Source: Candidatus Rikenella faecigallinarum (GTDB lineage Bacteria; Bacteroidota; Bacteroidia; Bacteroidales; Rikenellaceae). Taken from it: a stretch of 64,000 nt of DNA. The notes under the pieces are model-generated. The model saw nothing but the letters and a program-made list of their open reading frames with translations. It had not been told where the DNA came from and made no database searches. Both the position numbers and the translations under genes were made by a program. Positions within the stretch are counted from its first letter, which is position 1. Each line of letters begins with the position of its first letter. The stretch spans positions 62,001-126,000 of the forward strand of contig DXHL01000006.1 of the NCBI GenBank assembly GCA_019113395.1, read 5' to 3'. Positions 8,469-17,523 of this stretch are shown piece by piece.

Positions 8469-10556
8469 CTACTTCTTCGTAATCCGCGAAAGGCTCGTGT
8501 CACGATAACGCTTGTTAATATCCGCCAGCATCGACTGCACATCATCCGGCGCCACCAGCCCCTCGTGCAACATCTGTGTCACGGTCGCCTTCTCGTTGCT
8601 TATCAACATACGCACCGTCTTCTGCGTTATCGCCAACCGATAGGAACTGGGGTAATGTTTGGCAATCAGGTCCATAATCGCCTGACTTTCGTCCATGTTC
8701 CGTTTCACTTCGCGCCGCAGCATCTCCAGTTTGCGGATATCCTCCTGGTCGAATGAGCCGGACGCCTCCAACTCATCCAAGAGGGTAATGGAGGTGCGCT
8801 GGGAGTGAATCAGCCCGCGCGCCAAGTCATACTCAGCCACAAAGGTCTTCGAATGGTAACGGTCTACCCACCGATACAGTACTTCACGCGACCGTTTCTT
8901 CCACCGCAAATAGAGCGGCAGTTTGGGCATCTCGAGCAACTTGGCCCGGTCACTCAACGACCGTTTGCCGTCCGAGTCGTACAACTCTTCAACCACGGCC
9001 AACAGACGCCGCAACGAATCGGTCGAGATAATCCCCTTTTCGTACAGTTGCCAATAGCGTGTCCGTTCCTTGTCCAGAATCCGCAACCGAATATCCTCCA
9101 CCAGGTCCTGCGTCTTCACCCGTTCCGCCGGTGCAGGGTCTGGCACGGGCAAAAAGGCTGCCACCTTTTCCCAATCGGCCGCCCGCAACGCCTCATTCTG
9201 CTGCAATTCGTGGTAATACTTTTCGGTATTCTCACACAGTTGCTTGTGAATGGTATAGTTCAAATAGGCCTTTGCCGATGAGACGCGGGTGAGTCCGAAC
9301 TTGCGCAGCAGCCAACGAATGGTCGTAGCATTGACGGTCAGGGTGAGTGTCACAATCCCCGCCGTGAGGAAAAGGACCTGACGCCGCACGGGTTCAGGTA
9401 TCGGGAGGGTGTACGACACCATCAGCGCCAGTGTGAGCCCCAGCGCACCCCGCAAACCGCCCCAGCAGAGAATGACCGCTTCGCGTTTCGAGAGTCCGTA
9501 ACCCGACCGCTTCATAATCGGATAGAAGAGGGTTATCATCAGCATCCGGACCACATTAATCCCGATGTATACCAGAATCAGCACCACAAAATCCATCAGG
9601 GTAGCCTGTACCTGCAACGCAATAACCACCCCGACCAGGATAAAAATCAGAGTATTGGCCATGTAGGTAGCCAGTTCCCAGAACTCCTGCATAAAGTGGT
9701 TTACTTCAGGCGCAATACGCGGACGACCATAATAGGTAATCACCAGTCCGTATCCCACCAGGGCAATGACCCCGGAAACTCCCATATAATTTTGCGCCAG
9801 GAAGAAGGTCACATAGGCCGAGACCAGAATGGCACTGTTTTGCATCACGGCGTCTTCGCGGCTGCGGGTGATAAACCACAAGCATACCCACCCCAGAATC
9901 ACTCCGAGCAGCAGTCCCCCCAACACCACATAAATAAAATCAATAATGGGAGCATCCACCCCACCGCTGGCGGTGAAGGTTCCGAAGAAGAGCATGAAGA
10001 GTACGATACCGGTACCGTCATTGAGCATGGATTCTCCATCGACGAGCGTGGAGAAGCGTTTGCTGACGCCGAGTTCTTTGAGGAGGGCAACCACAGCCAC
10101 GGGGTCCGTTGCGCTTATCAGTGCCCCGAACATCAGGGCATGCGTCCAGTTCCATTGGGCATAATTGGGTGCGAAAAGGCTGATACCCATCATCAGCAGT
10201 CCGGTCAGTCCCATGGCCACCACCATTCCGGGTCCAGAGAGCAATGTAGCATTTCCGAGTGTTTTTCGGAAGATGTGCACGTCCAGCTCGTAAGCTGCAT
10301 CAAAAATCAGGATAGGCAGGAAGAGATATAGAATAAGGTCCGGGTCGATGTTTCCTGCAAAGTCGATAGATGCTTTGAAGATAGAGGTATCGGCATAGAC
10401 CCCCATTCTGTCGAGCAACCCGATAATCAGGCCGAAGGCAAACAGCCCCACGGTATAAGGCAATACGGTACGTTTGAGAGCATACTTGAGGATAGCTCCG
10501 GCCACCAGTGAAACGATAACAAAAAATAACGGAGCAAGCAATTCCATAGAATCCAT
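8469..10556 (-). CDS. Na+/H+ antiporter (CPA1/NhaP type) with long cytoplasmic tail
   Basis: 695 residues. The first roughly 420 are a polytopic cation:proton antiporter domain. It includes an ATDPVAVVALLKELG motif, SMLNDGTGIVLF, and a CWGGLRGALGL segment typical of CPA1 exchangers. The last roughly 270 residues are hydrophilic, helical and charged, like the regulatory tails of NhaP/NHE proteins. It likely exports Na+ (or K+) for pH and salt homeostasis at the inner membrane. ATG at 10556 is preferred over the upstream TTG; another ATG lies at 10547. Single gene with a promoter box at 10586-10593. Confidence 0.9.
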   Translation of the reverse strand: MDSMELLAPLFFVIVSLVAGAILKYALKRTVLPYTVGLFAFGLIIGLLDRMGVYADTSIFKASIDFAGNIDPDLILYLFLPILIFDAAYELDVHIFRKTLGNATLLSGPGMVVAMGLTGLLMMGISLFAPNYAQWNWTHALMFGALISATDPVAVVALLKELGVSKRFSTLVDGESMLNDGTGIVLFMLFFGTFTASGGVDAPIIDFIYVVLGGLLLGVILGWVCLWFITRSREDAVMQNSAILVSAYVTFFLAQNYMGVSGVIALVGYGLVITYYGRPRIAPEVNHFMQEFWELATYMANTLIFILVGVVIALQVQATLMDFVVLILVYIGINVVRMLMITLFYPIMKRSGYGLSKREAVILCWGGLRGALGLTLALMVSYTLPIPEPVRRQVLFLTAGIVTLTLTVNATTIRWLLRKFGLTRVSSAKAYLNYTIHKQLCENTEKYYHELQQNEALRAADWEKVAAFLPVPDPAPAERVKTQDLVEDIRLRILDKERTRYWQLYEKGIISTDSLRRLLAVVEELYDSDGKRSLSDRAKLLEMPKLPLYLRWKKRSREVLYRWVDRYHSKTFVAEYDLARGLIHSQRTSITLLDELEASGSFDQEDIRKLEMLRREVKRNMDESQAIMDLIAKHYPSSYRLAITQKTVRMLISNEKATVTQMLHEGLVAPDDVQSMLADINKRYRDTSLSRITKK

Positions 10557-10585
10557 AGGCAACTATCCATTAAGAGCGTTATGCG

Positions 10586-10593
10586 CAAAATTA
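10586..10593 (-). promoter_or_regulatory. -7 promoter box (TAATTTTG)
   Basis: Exact TAnnTTTG match on the minus strand, 29 bp upstream of the antiporter start. Confidence 0.5.
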
Positions 10594-10629
10594 GCCAAAA
10601 ATTCAGTCAAATATTCTGAATTTTGGAAT

Positions 10630-11200
10630 AAATTTTCGGAATAGAGGATAACCTTTTTCGCTGTTCTCGACCTTGTGCCCACTCTCCCGAGCAGCACACC
10701 AGCCACCACGTGTCTGAAGAAATCGGTTTCGCCAGAAACCGTCGGTCGAGCGCCGGACGGCTTTCAGCCGTCGGGGGGAGCGGCGCACGACCGAGAAAGG
10801 CGAGAAACTGTTGCTGAAGAGCAAAATTCGTCTGAGGCTTAAACGCAATATAGAGATTCGTATCAATCGGTTCATGTGACGAGCAGCACCGACTGCAAAG
10901 CAGTCGGCAGCCCGAAGCCGCCCCGTGCGGAGGGCTGAAAAAACTCACCATTCCAGGTTCGTTTATTCCGCCTCCGCCGGCTCCGGGAATGTCTGCCTTC
11001 TCATAAGTCAAAGCCCGTGGAGCGTGTTAGGTAAACACGGGAGGCTCTTTTGCCAAAAGATGCCGGAGATAGTGGAAATCTGGCACGGTTTCTACCGAAA
11101 CATCCTTTACAGACACAGGCAAGGCTCGCGGTACGGGAGAGCACCCCTGCGAAGGACAATCCCACCCGACACCGAGTCGCACGCCGGACAAAACATCCAT
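10630..11200. repeat. Non-coding block with hairpins and dispersed-repeat fragments
   Basis: The 700-bp gap between the antiporter and ClpB has no recognisable protein. It contains three compact hairpins: 10756-10772 (GACGGCT/AGCCGTC, loop TTC), 10889-10907 (CCGACTGC/GCAGTCGG, loop AAA) and 11046-11060 (TCTTTT/AAAAGA, loop GCC). The stretch 10889-10940 matches the reverse complement of 153-206, with different bases but preserved pairing in the hairpin arms. A second motif, CTTTACAGACACAGG at 11105-11119, matches 212-227. The overlapping short reading frames are Arg/Pro/Ser-rich and unlike the window's real proteins. Confidence 0.55.
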
Positions 11201-11238
11201 AAAAAACTGGCGGCGGAAGATGAAACTTCCGCCGCCAG
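11201..11238 (-). terminator. Terminator of clpB
   Basis: Perfect 13-bp stem (CTGGCGGCGGAAG and its complement, 11207-11219 with 11226-11238) followed on the minus strand by six T. Confidence 0.88.
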
Positions 11239-11264
11239 CGCAATAATCTTACAAGCAAACGTCC

Positions 11265-13856
11265 TTAGTTCGAGAAGGTCAGGCCCAAATCCGAAGCATC
11301 CACCGTCACCGGTTTCTCCTTGTTCACCTTGCCGCTCAGAATCTGTTTCGAGAGTTCGTTCACCAGATTCCGTTGGAGCGACCGTTTGATGGGTCGGGCC
11401 CCGAACTGCGGGTCAAACCCGTCTTTGGCCAGCCATTCGATAGCCCGGTCACTCACTGCCAACTCGATACCGTTCTGTTCCAGCATGCGGGTCAGGGCAT
11501 TGATTTGGAGCGTCACAATCTGACGCACATCGTCCAGGGTCAGCGGCAGGAACATGATAATTTCGTCGATACGGTTCAGGAACTCGGGACGGATGGTCTG
11601 TTTGAGCAGCTCCATCAGTTCGGTCTTCGTGCCTTCGATAATCCCGTTCCGTTTATCCTCCGTGATGCCGGTATCTTCCAGCCCTTCGAACCGTTCGTTG
11701 ATGATATGCGAACCGATGTTCGAGGTCATGATGATAATCGTGTTGCGGAAATCGACCGTTCGGCCCTTGTTGTCGGTGAGTCGCCCGTCGTCCAACACCT
11801 GCAACAGGATGTTGAAGACATCGGGATGTGCTTTTTCGATTTCGTCGAGCAGCACCACCGAATAGGGTTTGCGACGGACAGCCTCGGTGAGTTGTCCCCC
11901 TTCGTCGTAGCCCACGTATCCCGGAGGCGCACCGATAAGCCGCGACACACTGTGCCGTTCCTGATACTCACTCATGTCGATACGCGTCATGAGGTTGGCA
12001 TCGTTGAATAGGAATTCCGCCAGGGCTTTGGCCAGTTCCGTTTTCCCGACCCCGGTGGTGCCGAGGAAGATAAACGACCCGATGGGTTTGTGGGGGTCTT
12101 GGAGACCTGCCCTCGACCGCCGCACAGCATCCGAGATGGCCCGGATAGCTTCATCCTGACCGATAACCCGTTTGTGGAGTTCGTCCTCCATGAAGAGCAG
12201 TTTCTCGCGTTCGCTGGCCAGCATACGGTTCACAGGAATCCCCGTCCACCGCGATACCACGCCCGCAATGTCCTCCGCATCCACCTCTTCCTTAATCATC
12301 GGGTTATCTTTCTGGTTCTCGCCCAGTTGAGCCTGGAGTCGTTCAATCTCCTTCTGAGCCTCCTGAATCTTTCCGTAACGCAACTCGGCTACCCGACCAT
12401 AATCCCCGCGACGTTCCGCATCGGCAGCCTCCTGCTTATATTGGTCAATGGCCTCCTTCTCCTTCTGAATCCCCTCGATAATATCCCGTTCGCCCTGCCA
12501 TTTGGCCCGCAAGGCATTGCGTTGGGCGTTGAGTTCCTCAATCTGCTGAGTCAGCTCTTCGACCTTCTTGTCGTCGTTTTCACGGCGGATGGCTTCGCGT
12601 TCGATTTCGAGCTGACGCACCCGACGGTCTAATTCATCAATCTCTTCGGGTACGGAGTTCATTTCGGTCCGCAGTTTGGCTGCCGCCTCGTCAATCAGGT
12701 CAATGGCCTTGTCGGGCAGGAAACGCGACGTAATGTACCGATGCGAAAGTTCGACCGAGGCAATGATGGCTTCGTCTTTAATCCGTACCTTGTGGTGGTT
12801 TTCGTAGCGTTCCTTGAGCCCACGCAGAATCGAAATGGCATCCGGCACACTCGGTTCATCGACCATGACCTTTTGGAACCGCCGTTCAAGGGCTTTATCC
12901 TTTTCGAAGTATTTTTGGTACTCGTCGAGGGTCGTGGCCCCGATGGCACGCAGTTCACCCCGCGCCAAAGCCGGTTTCAGGATATTGGCGGCATCCATGG
13001 CCCCTTCGCCTCCGCCGGCACCGACCAGCGTGTGGATTTCATCGATAAAGAGGATGATTTGTCCTTCGGAATCAATCACCTCTTTGACCACCCCTTTGAG
13101 TCGTTCTTCGAACTCCCCTTTGTACTTGGCACCCGCAATCAGGGCACCCATATCCAGAGAGAAGAGTTGTTTGTCACGGAGGTTTTCGGGCACGTCACCT
13201 TCGACGATACGGTGGGCCAGCCCTTCGGCAATGGCCGTCTTACCGACACCCGGTTCCCCGACCAGGATGGGGTTGTTTTTGGTTCGCCGTGTCAGAATCT
13301 GCAGCACCCGACGTATCTCTTCGTCCCGACCAATCACAGGGTCCAAACGTCCTTTGCGCACCTGGTCAATCAGGTTGATGGCATATTTACCGAGGGCATC
13401 GAACTGCTGTTCGCTGGTCTGGGAGTCCACCGTCGAGCCTTTTCGCAGCTCTTGAATCGCCTTGACAAGCTCTTTTTCGGTCACTCCGGCATCCTTCAGC
13501 AGACGTCCCGTGGCTTCGAGCCCCAGCAGAATATGTTCCGGAGTTACGTATTTATCCCCGAACTGCGAGGTGGCCTGCATGGCCTTTTGCAACACTTTGT
13601 TGCTGTCGTTCGAGAGGTAGGGTTCGCCACCCGACACTTTCGGAAGCCGACTCAGGTCTCCTTCCACAGCCGTGCGAAGGGCCGTCATGTTCACTCCGAT
13701 TTTGTTGAGCAGGTAGACTCCGATGGAGTCCTCTTCGCGCAGCATGGCACTCAGGATGTGGACGGGTTCCACGGCCTGTTGTCCGCCAGCCACGGCCAGG
13801 TTCACGGCTTGTTGAAGCAGCTCCTGGGCTTTGATGGTTAAATTGTTAGCTGTCAT
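11265..13856 (-). CDS. clpB: ATP-dependent disaggregase ClpB
   Basis: Hexameric AAA+ chaperone that pulls proteins out of aggregates together with DnaK. 863 residues, the usual length. In order: an N-terminal Clp repeat domain, the first AAA+ module with Walker [10 protein letters not shown] and [10 protein letters not shown], a coiled-coil middle domain of about 120 residues rich in Glu/Lys/Gln, and the second AAA+ module with GTTGVGKTE. The C-terminal ClpB domain includes the FGARPIKR motif. The coiled-coil insertion separates it from ClpA/ClpC. Single gene with terminator at 11201-11238. No TAnnTTTG box was seen upstream. Confidence 0.97.
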   Translation of the reverse strand: MTANNLTIKAQELLQQAVNLAVAGGQQAVEPVHILSAMLREEDSIGVYLLNKIGVNMTALRTAVEGDLSRLPKVSGGEPYLSNDSNKVLQKAMQATSQFGDKYVTPEHILLGLEATGRLLKDAGVTEKELVKAIQELRKGSTVDSQTSEQQFDALGKYAINLIDQVRKGRLDPVIGRDEEIRRVLQILTRRTKNNPILVGEPGVGKTAIAEGLAHRIVEGDVPENLRDKQLFSLDMGALIAGAKYKGEFEERLKGVVKEVIDSEGQIILFIDEIHTLVGAGGGEGAMDAANILKPALARGELRAIGATTLDEYQKYFEKDKALERRFQKVMVDEPSVPDAISILRGLKERYENHHKVRIKDEAIIASVELSHRYITSRFLPDKAIDLIDEAAAKLRTEMNSVPEEIDELDRRVRQLEIEREAIRRENDDKKVEELTQQIEELNAQRNALRAKWQGERDIIEGIQKEKEAIDQYKQEAADAERRGDYGRVAELRYGKIQEAQKEIERLQAQLGENQKDNPMIKEEVDAEDIAGVVSRWTGIPVNRMLASEREKLLFMEDELHKRVIGQDEAIRAISDAVRRSRAGLQDPHKPIGSFIFLGTTGVGKTELAKALAEFLFNDANLMTRIDMSEYQERHSVSRLIGAPPGYVGYDEGGQLTEAVRRKPYSVVLLDEIEKAHPDVFNILLQVLDDGRLTDNKGRTVDFRNTIIIMTSNIGSHIINERFEGLEDTGITEDKRNGIIEGTKTELMELLKQTIRPEFLNRIDEIIMFLPLTLDDVRQIVTLQINALTRMLEQNGIELAVSDRAIEWLAKDGFDPQFGARPIKRSLQRNLVNELSKQILSGKVNKEKPVTVDASDLGLTFSN

Positions 13857-13950
13857 ATTTTATACGTTTTTATACTTTTTTAATGGTTTGTACTCCAGAT
13901 GATGCAAACTCCTTGCCAAACGTGCAGCCTGCCATTTTGTCAGTATTCCA

Positions 13951-13988
13951 AAAACACAGCGGCGCTGCACATCGGTGTGCAGCGCCGC
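13951..13988 (-). terminator. Terminator of the lpxC-fabZ/lpxA transcript
   Basis: 12-bp stem (13959-13970 with 13977-13988). Five T follow a few bases past the stem on the minus strand. It lies 41 bp past the LpxA stop. Confidence 0.65.
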
Positions 13989-14028
13989 CGCAGGGCTTAC
14001 GTACGCCCCGGTCAATATAACTCCAAGA

Positions 14029-14832
14029 CTACTCCTCGTCCTGGTCCTTGGTGCGCGTCTGATAGGGTTTAATCACACCCCGCTTGGAACCTGCAAAGAA
14101 GTTCAGCATCTCGCGCCGCGACTCCGAATCGGGCATCTGCTCTTCGAGAATTTTGCAAGCCTTCCCGTAAGAATACCCATTTTGGAACATGATACGACAG
14201 ATGTCCATGATTTCGTTAATCTGTTCGCTGGTGAAACCGCGCCGTCTGAGGCCAATCGAGTTAATCCCGACATACGAGGCCGGCATGTGCGCCACCTTGA
14301 TAAACGGAGGAATATCTTTCCCCACCATGGTACCGCCGCTGGTCATGGCGTGTTTGCCGACACGGCAGAACTGATGGATAGCCGTATGTCCCCCGAGAAT
14401 CACCCAGTCGTCCAGTTCCACTTCGCCCGCCAACGAGACGTTGTTGGCCAGGATACAGTGGTTTCCGACCACACAGTCATGTCCTACGTGGGCATAAGCC
14501 ATAATCAGGGTATCACTCCCCACAATGGTGGTCTGTTTGGCGGCTGTTCCGCGATTGACCGTCGCGCACTCACGAATCATCGTGCGGTCCCCGATAACGG
14601 CAGTCGTCTCTTCGCCGCGGAATTTGAGGTCCTGGGGTATTCCCGCCACCACAGCGCCGCTAAATACCTTGCACTCCTTCCCCAGCACCGCACCGTCGTT
14701 GATAACGGCGTTGGGGCCAATCCAGCACCCGTCTCCAATGGTTACCTTGGCAGCGATGTAGGCAAACGGTTCGACAGTGACGTTTTCGCCCAATTTGGCA
14801 TCCGGATGAACGTAGGCTAAAGGATGTATCAT
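14029..14832 (-). CDS. lpxA: UDP-N-acetylglucosamine acyltransferase LpxA
   Basis: First enzyme of lipid A synthesis: transfers a 3-hydroxyacyl chain from acyl carrier protein to UDP-GlcNAc in the cytoplasm. 267 residues. The N-terminal two thirds are left-handed beta-helix hexapeptide repeats (for example IGDGCWIGPNAVI). The MAYAHVGHDC segment carries the catalytic histidine. A helical C-terminal part follows. It starts 66 bp downstream of the LpxC-FabZ stop, in the same operon, placing consecutive lipid A steps together. Confidence 0.95.
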   Translation of the reverse strand: MIHPLAYVHPDAKLGENVTVEPFAYIAAKVTIGDGCWIGPNAVINDGAVLGKECKVFSGAVVAGIPQDLKFRGEETTAVIGDRTMIRECATVNRGTAAKQTTIVGSDTLIMAYAHVGHDCVVGNHCILANNVSLAGEVELDDWVILGGHTAIHQFCRVGKHAMTSGGTMVGKDIPPFIKVAHMPASYVGINSIGLRRRGFTSEQINEIMDICRIMFQNGYSYGKACKILEEQMPDSESRREMLNFFAGSKRGVIKPYQTRTKDQDEE

Positions 14833-14898
14833 AACGTTTTTTCAGCAAGTCTAAACAGTAAAGGGCCGTACACACGGGTCAGTGCATACGGCTCGATT

Positions 14899-16296
14899 TT
14901 ATTTATTTTTGGTAATGAGGGCCATGAGTTTCGCTTCGGTAGCGAGGGTGTCTCCGATGTAAGCCCGCGCATCCATTTTGACAATTCCGCGCCGGATAGG
15001 TTCCGAGAGGCGCAGTTCGAACTGGAGCGTATCCCCGGGCACCACTTTGTGTCGATACTTCACGCCGTCGATGGTCATGAAATAGGTCGAGTAGTTTTCG
15101 GGGTCCGGCACCGTGCTGAGCGCCAGAATACCGCCACACTGTGCCATGGCTTCGACCTGCAGCACCCCCGGCATCACCGGTTCGTCGGGGAAGTGCCCCA
15201 CGAAGAAGGGCTCGTTCATCGTCACGTTCTTGATACCCACCACCTCATCGGCCGTGATGTGGATGATTTTGTCCACGAGCAGGAACGGCGGACGGTGCGG
15301 CAGGGTGGCCTTAATCCGATTGATGTCGTAAACCGGTTCGACGTTGGGGTCGTATTTGAAGGTGGGTTTGTCGGCGTCACGTTTGATATTCTTGCGCAAC
15401 AGTTTGGCAAACTCGGTATTGGCCTGATGTCCGGGACGGGTGGCAAAGATACGCCCCTTGAGCCGCATCCCGACCAAAGCCAGGTCGCCCAGCAGGTCAA
15501 GCAGTTTGTGGCGGGCAATCTCGTTGTCGAAGTGGAGTTCCAGGTTATTGAGGTATCCCTGTCGGTCGGCCGCCACCCCTTCGCGTCCGAAGAGTTGGCC
15601 GATTTGAGCCGCTTTGGCCGCATCCACCGGTTGTTCGACAATCACAATGGCGTTATCGAGGTCGCCTCCCTTAATCATGTTGTTTTGAATCAGGGGTTCG
15701 ATTTCGTGGAGGAAAACGAACGTACGGCTCGGAGCCACCGCCGTGGCAAAATCTTCGCCCCCTTCGGTCACGGCAAACGTAGCATACTGTTTTCCAACTA
15801 CCTTCGACCCGAAATCGACATTCACAACCACCGAAAACTCCTCATCGGGATAGGCCACGATTTCACGTCCGTTATCCAGTTTGAGGGTTGTTTTCTCGGT
15901 AATTTCATAGTATTTGCGCGTAGCGTTCTGTTCCACCACGCCTGCCTTGGCAATCAGTTCGACCCAGGGCATGGCCGAGCCGTCGGCAATCGGCACCTCG
16001 CCTCCGTCCACTTCAATCAGTGCGTTGTCCACGCCACAGCCCCACAGGGCGGCCATCAGGTGTTCGACGGTCGAGACTGTTGCGTCGCCTTTTTTGAGGA
16101 GCGTGCTGCGCGAGGTTTGCGAGACATGGTCTGCCACGGCATCAATCACGGGACTACCGTCCAGGTCCGTGCGGCAAAATTTAATCCCGTGGTTTTCGGC
16201 CGCGGGGCGTATCGTGAGGTTCACAGTAGCACCCGTATGCAGGCCTTTGCCGCTGTAAGTAGCTACTGCGCCGAGCGTTTGCTGTTTATCTGTCAT
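14899..16296 (-). CDS. Bifunctional LpxC deacetylase / FabZ dehydratase fusion
   Basis: 465 residues. Residues about 1-310 are LpxC, the zinc-dependent UDP-3-O-acyl-GlcNAc deacetylase and committed step of lipid A synthesis. Motifs include VEHLMAALWGCGVDNAL and HKLLDLLGDLALVG, carrying zinc-binding histidines. Residues about 320-465 are FabZ, 3-hydroxyacyl-ACP dehydratase, with LPHRPPFLLVDKI and the active-site segment GHFPDEPVMPGVLQVEAMAQ. This fusion is characteristic of Bacteroidota and links lipid A and fatty-acid elongation, both of which use hydroxyacyl-ACP. Promoter box at 16316-16323. Confidence 0.95.
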   Translation of the reverse strand: MTDKQQTLGAVATYSGKGLHTGATVNLTIRPAAENHGIKFCRTDLDGSPVIDAVADHVSQTSRSTLLKKGDATVSTVEHLMAALWGCGVDNALIEVDGGEVPIADGSAMPWVELIAKAGVVEQNATRKYYEITEKTTLKLDNGREIVAYPDEEFSVVVNVDFGSKVVGKQYATFAVTEGGEDFATAVAPSRTFVFLHEIEPLIQNNMIKGGDLDNAIVIVEQPVDAAKAAQIGQLFGREGVAADRQGYLNNLELHFDNEIARHKLLDLLGDLALVGMRLKGRIFATRPGHQANTEFAKLLRKNIKRDADKPTFKYDPNVEPVYDINRIKATLPHRPPFLLVDKIIHITADEVVGIKNVTMNEPFFVGHFPDEPVMPGVLQVEAMAQCGGILALSTVPDPENYSTYFMTIDGVKYRHKVVPGDTLQFELRLSEPIRRGIVKMDARAYIGDTLATEAKLMALITKNK

Positions 16297-16315
16297 AACT
16301 GTTCTGTTTTAAGGG

Positions 16316-16323
16316 CAAAGGTA
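16316..16323 (-). promoter_or_regulatory. -7 promoter box (TACCTTTG) of the lpxC-fabZ/lpxA operon
   Basis: Exact TAnnTTTG match, 19 bp upstream of the fusion gene start. Confidence 0.65.
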
Positions 16324-16448
16324 TTAAAAAAATCACATTATCCTATCAGACACCCTGCACATTATGCCTTCCCGGCGCCGCCGAAACCGGTAAAAACAAG
16401 GATTACGCGGAACGAGCCTATCAACGGAACGATAATGTGGAAATTTAC

Positions 16449-16456
16449 TACCTTTG
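16449..16456 (+). promoter_or_regulatory. -7 promoter box (TACCTTTG), near-leaderless
   Basis: Exact TAnnTTTG match ending only seven bases before the ATG at 16464. A transcript starting a few bases after the box would have almost no 5' leader. Confidence 0.55.
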
Positions 16457-16463
16457 TCCACAG

Positions 16464-17426
16464 ATGAGCGAAACAGAAAACAAACGCAATCCGGGAGCTC
16501 GTTCGGGCAATCGGCTTTTTCACATGGGCGGCCGTTCTTCACGCCCCGGGGTGACTCGTACGGTTCCCCCGCGGCCCCGTCATCCCAAAACGCCCCATTC
16601 CCACCCTGCACATCCCAACCAACGTCCTATTCCTGAACGGCCTGACCGTATTGTCCTGCCCTTCAACGACCGCCGACGGCGGGGGGATGCCGGCGACTGG
16701 GTCTACCGCCATCGGGTGGGGCTGCTGGTGACGGTGGTGCTCTATCTGCTTGCGGCCATTCTGTTCGTCTCGTATAAGATTGTCGTCCATGAGAATCCGA
16801 CGACCACCATGTATATCGACCTCGTGACACCCGAGGAGGAAGAGCTTCCCAAGCCCGAAGAGCAGCCGAAACCCGTGGAACAAATCGACCCGGGATATTA
16901 CGAACGGGTCATGAACCGCGCATCGGACCAGAATGCCAAGATGGACGCATCGTTGCGTGACGACCGGGGCACGCAGGCCGACAAACTTATTGAAGAGGCT
17001 CAGCGGGTGCAGCAGGAGGTGGCAGCCGGTCAGCAGGCGTTCCGTTCCGGGATGGATGAGATTGCCGAGATGTCGCGCCGTCACAAGATGCCGAAGTCGA
17101 GTTCTTCTTCATCCAGGAGCAGTTCGTCACAACGCCAAACTGTCAAGGTTCAGGGAAATGTGACCGTTTCGTACGACCTGGAGGGACGTACGGCAACCTA
17201 TCTGCACGTTCCGGCCTATCAGTGCCGCGAGGGGGGAACGGTCGTTGTGGGGATTACCGTGAACCGCAACGGTGAGGTGATTAGCGCGGCGGTGGAACAG
17301 GCATCGCCGGGCGAATGTATTGCCGAACGCGCCGTGCAGGCGGCACGTGCATCGACCTTTAATGCCGATGCCGGCGCTCCCGAACGGCAACGCGGGACAA
17401 TTACCTATGTCTTTGTAGCGCAATAG
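16464..17426 (+). CDS. TonB-family energy transducer-like protein
   Basis: About 320 residues. A long, basic, Pro/Arg-rich cytoplasmic N-terminus leads to one membrane segment at about residues 85-107. A charged, partly coiled-coil periplasmic region follows, including a run of serines. The C-terminal TonB-like domain (about 235-320) has the pattern GGTVVVGITVNRNGEV...ERAVQAA...F. Such proteins pass proton-motive force to outer-membrane receptors such as SusC, but this one lacks the long Pro-Lys/Pro-Glu spacer of classical TonB. The ATG at 16464 is preferred because the -7 box lies just upstream; a 9-codon extension is open. Partner ExbB/ExbD genes are not in the window. Confidence 0.75.
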   Translation: MSETENKRNPGARSGNRLFHMGGRSSRPGVTRTVPPRPRHPKTPHSHPAHPNQRPIPERPDRIVLPFNDRRRRGDAGDWVYRHRVGLLVTVVLYLLAAILFVSYKIVVHENPTTTMYIDLVTPEEEELPKPEEQPKPVEQIDPGYYERVMNRASDQNAKMDASLRDDRGTQADKLIEEAQRVQQEVAAGQQAFRSGMDEIAEMSRRHKMPKSSSSSSRSSSSQRQTVKVQGNVTVSYDLEGRTATYLHVPAYQCREGGTVVVGITVNRNGEVISAAVEQASPGECIAERAVQAARASTFNADAGAPERQRGTITYVFVAQ

Positions 17427-17523
17427 GGCACGCTTCAACCCTCCCCTACTCCTCCATTACGCCTTTCCAATCTGATTTCGGGATGATTTCGGAGACTGCC
17501 GAGTGTCCCCATTCCGCCGACTG

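Noticed and set aside
10603..11389. Several 80-150-codon frames in the gap before clpB
   Set aside because: They overlap each other on both strands, are Arg/Pro/Ser-rich, and lie over hairpins and repeat fragments; a non-coding repeat block explains them better.
14824..16467. 547-codon open frame opposite lpxC-fabZ
   Set aside because: Antisense shadow of a clear enzyme fusion; no independent evidence of coding.
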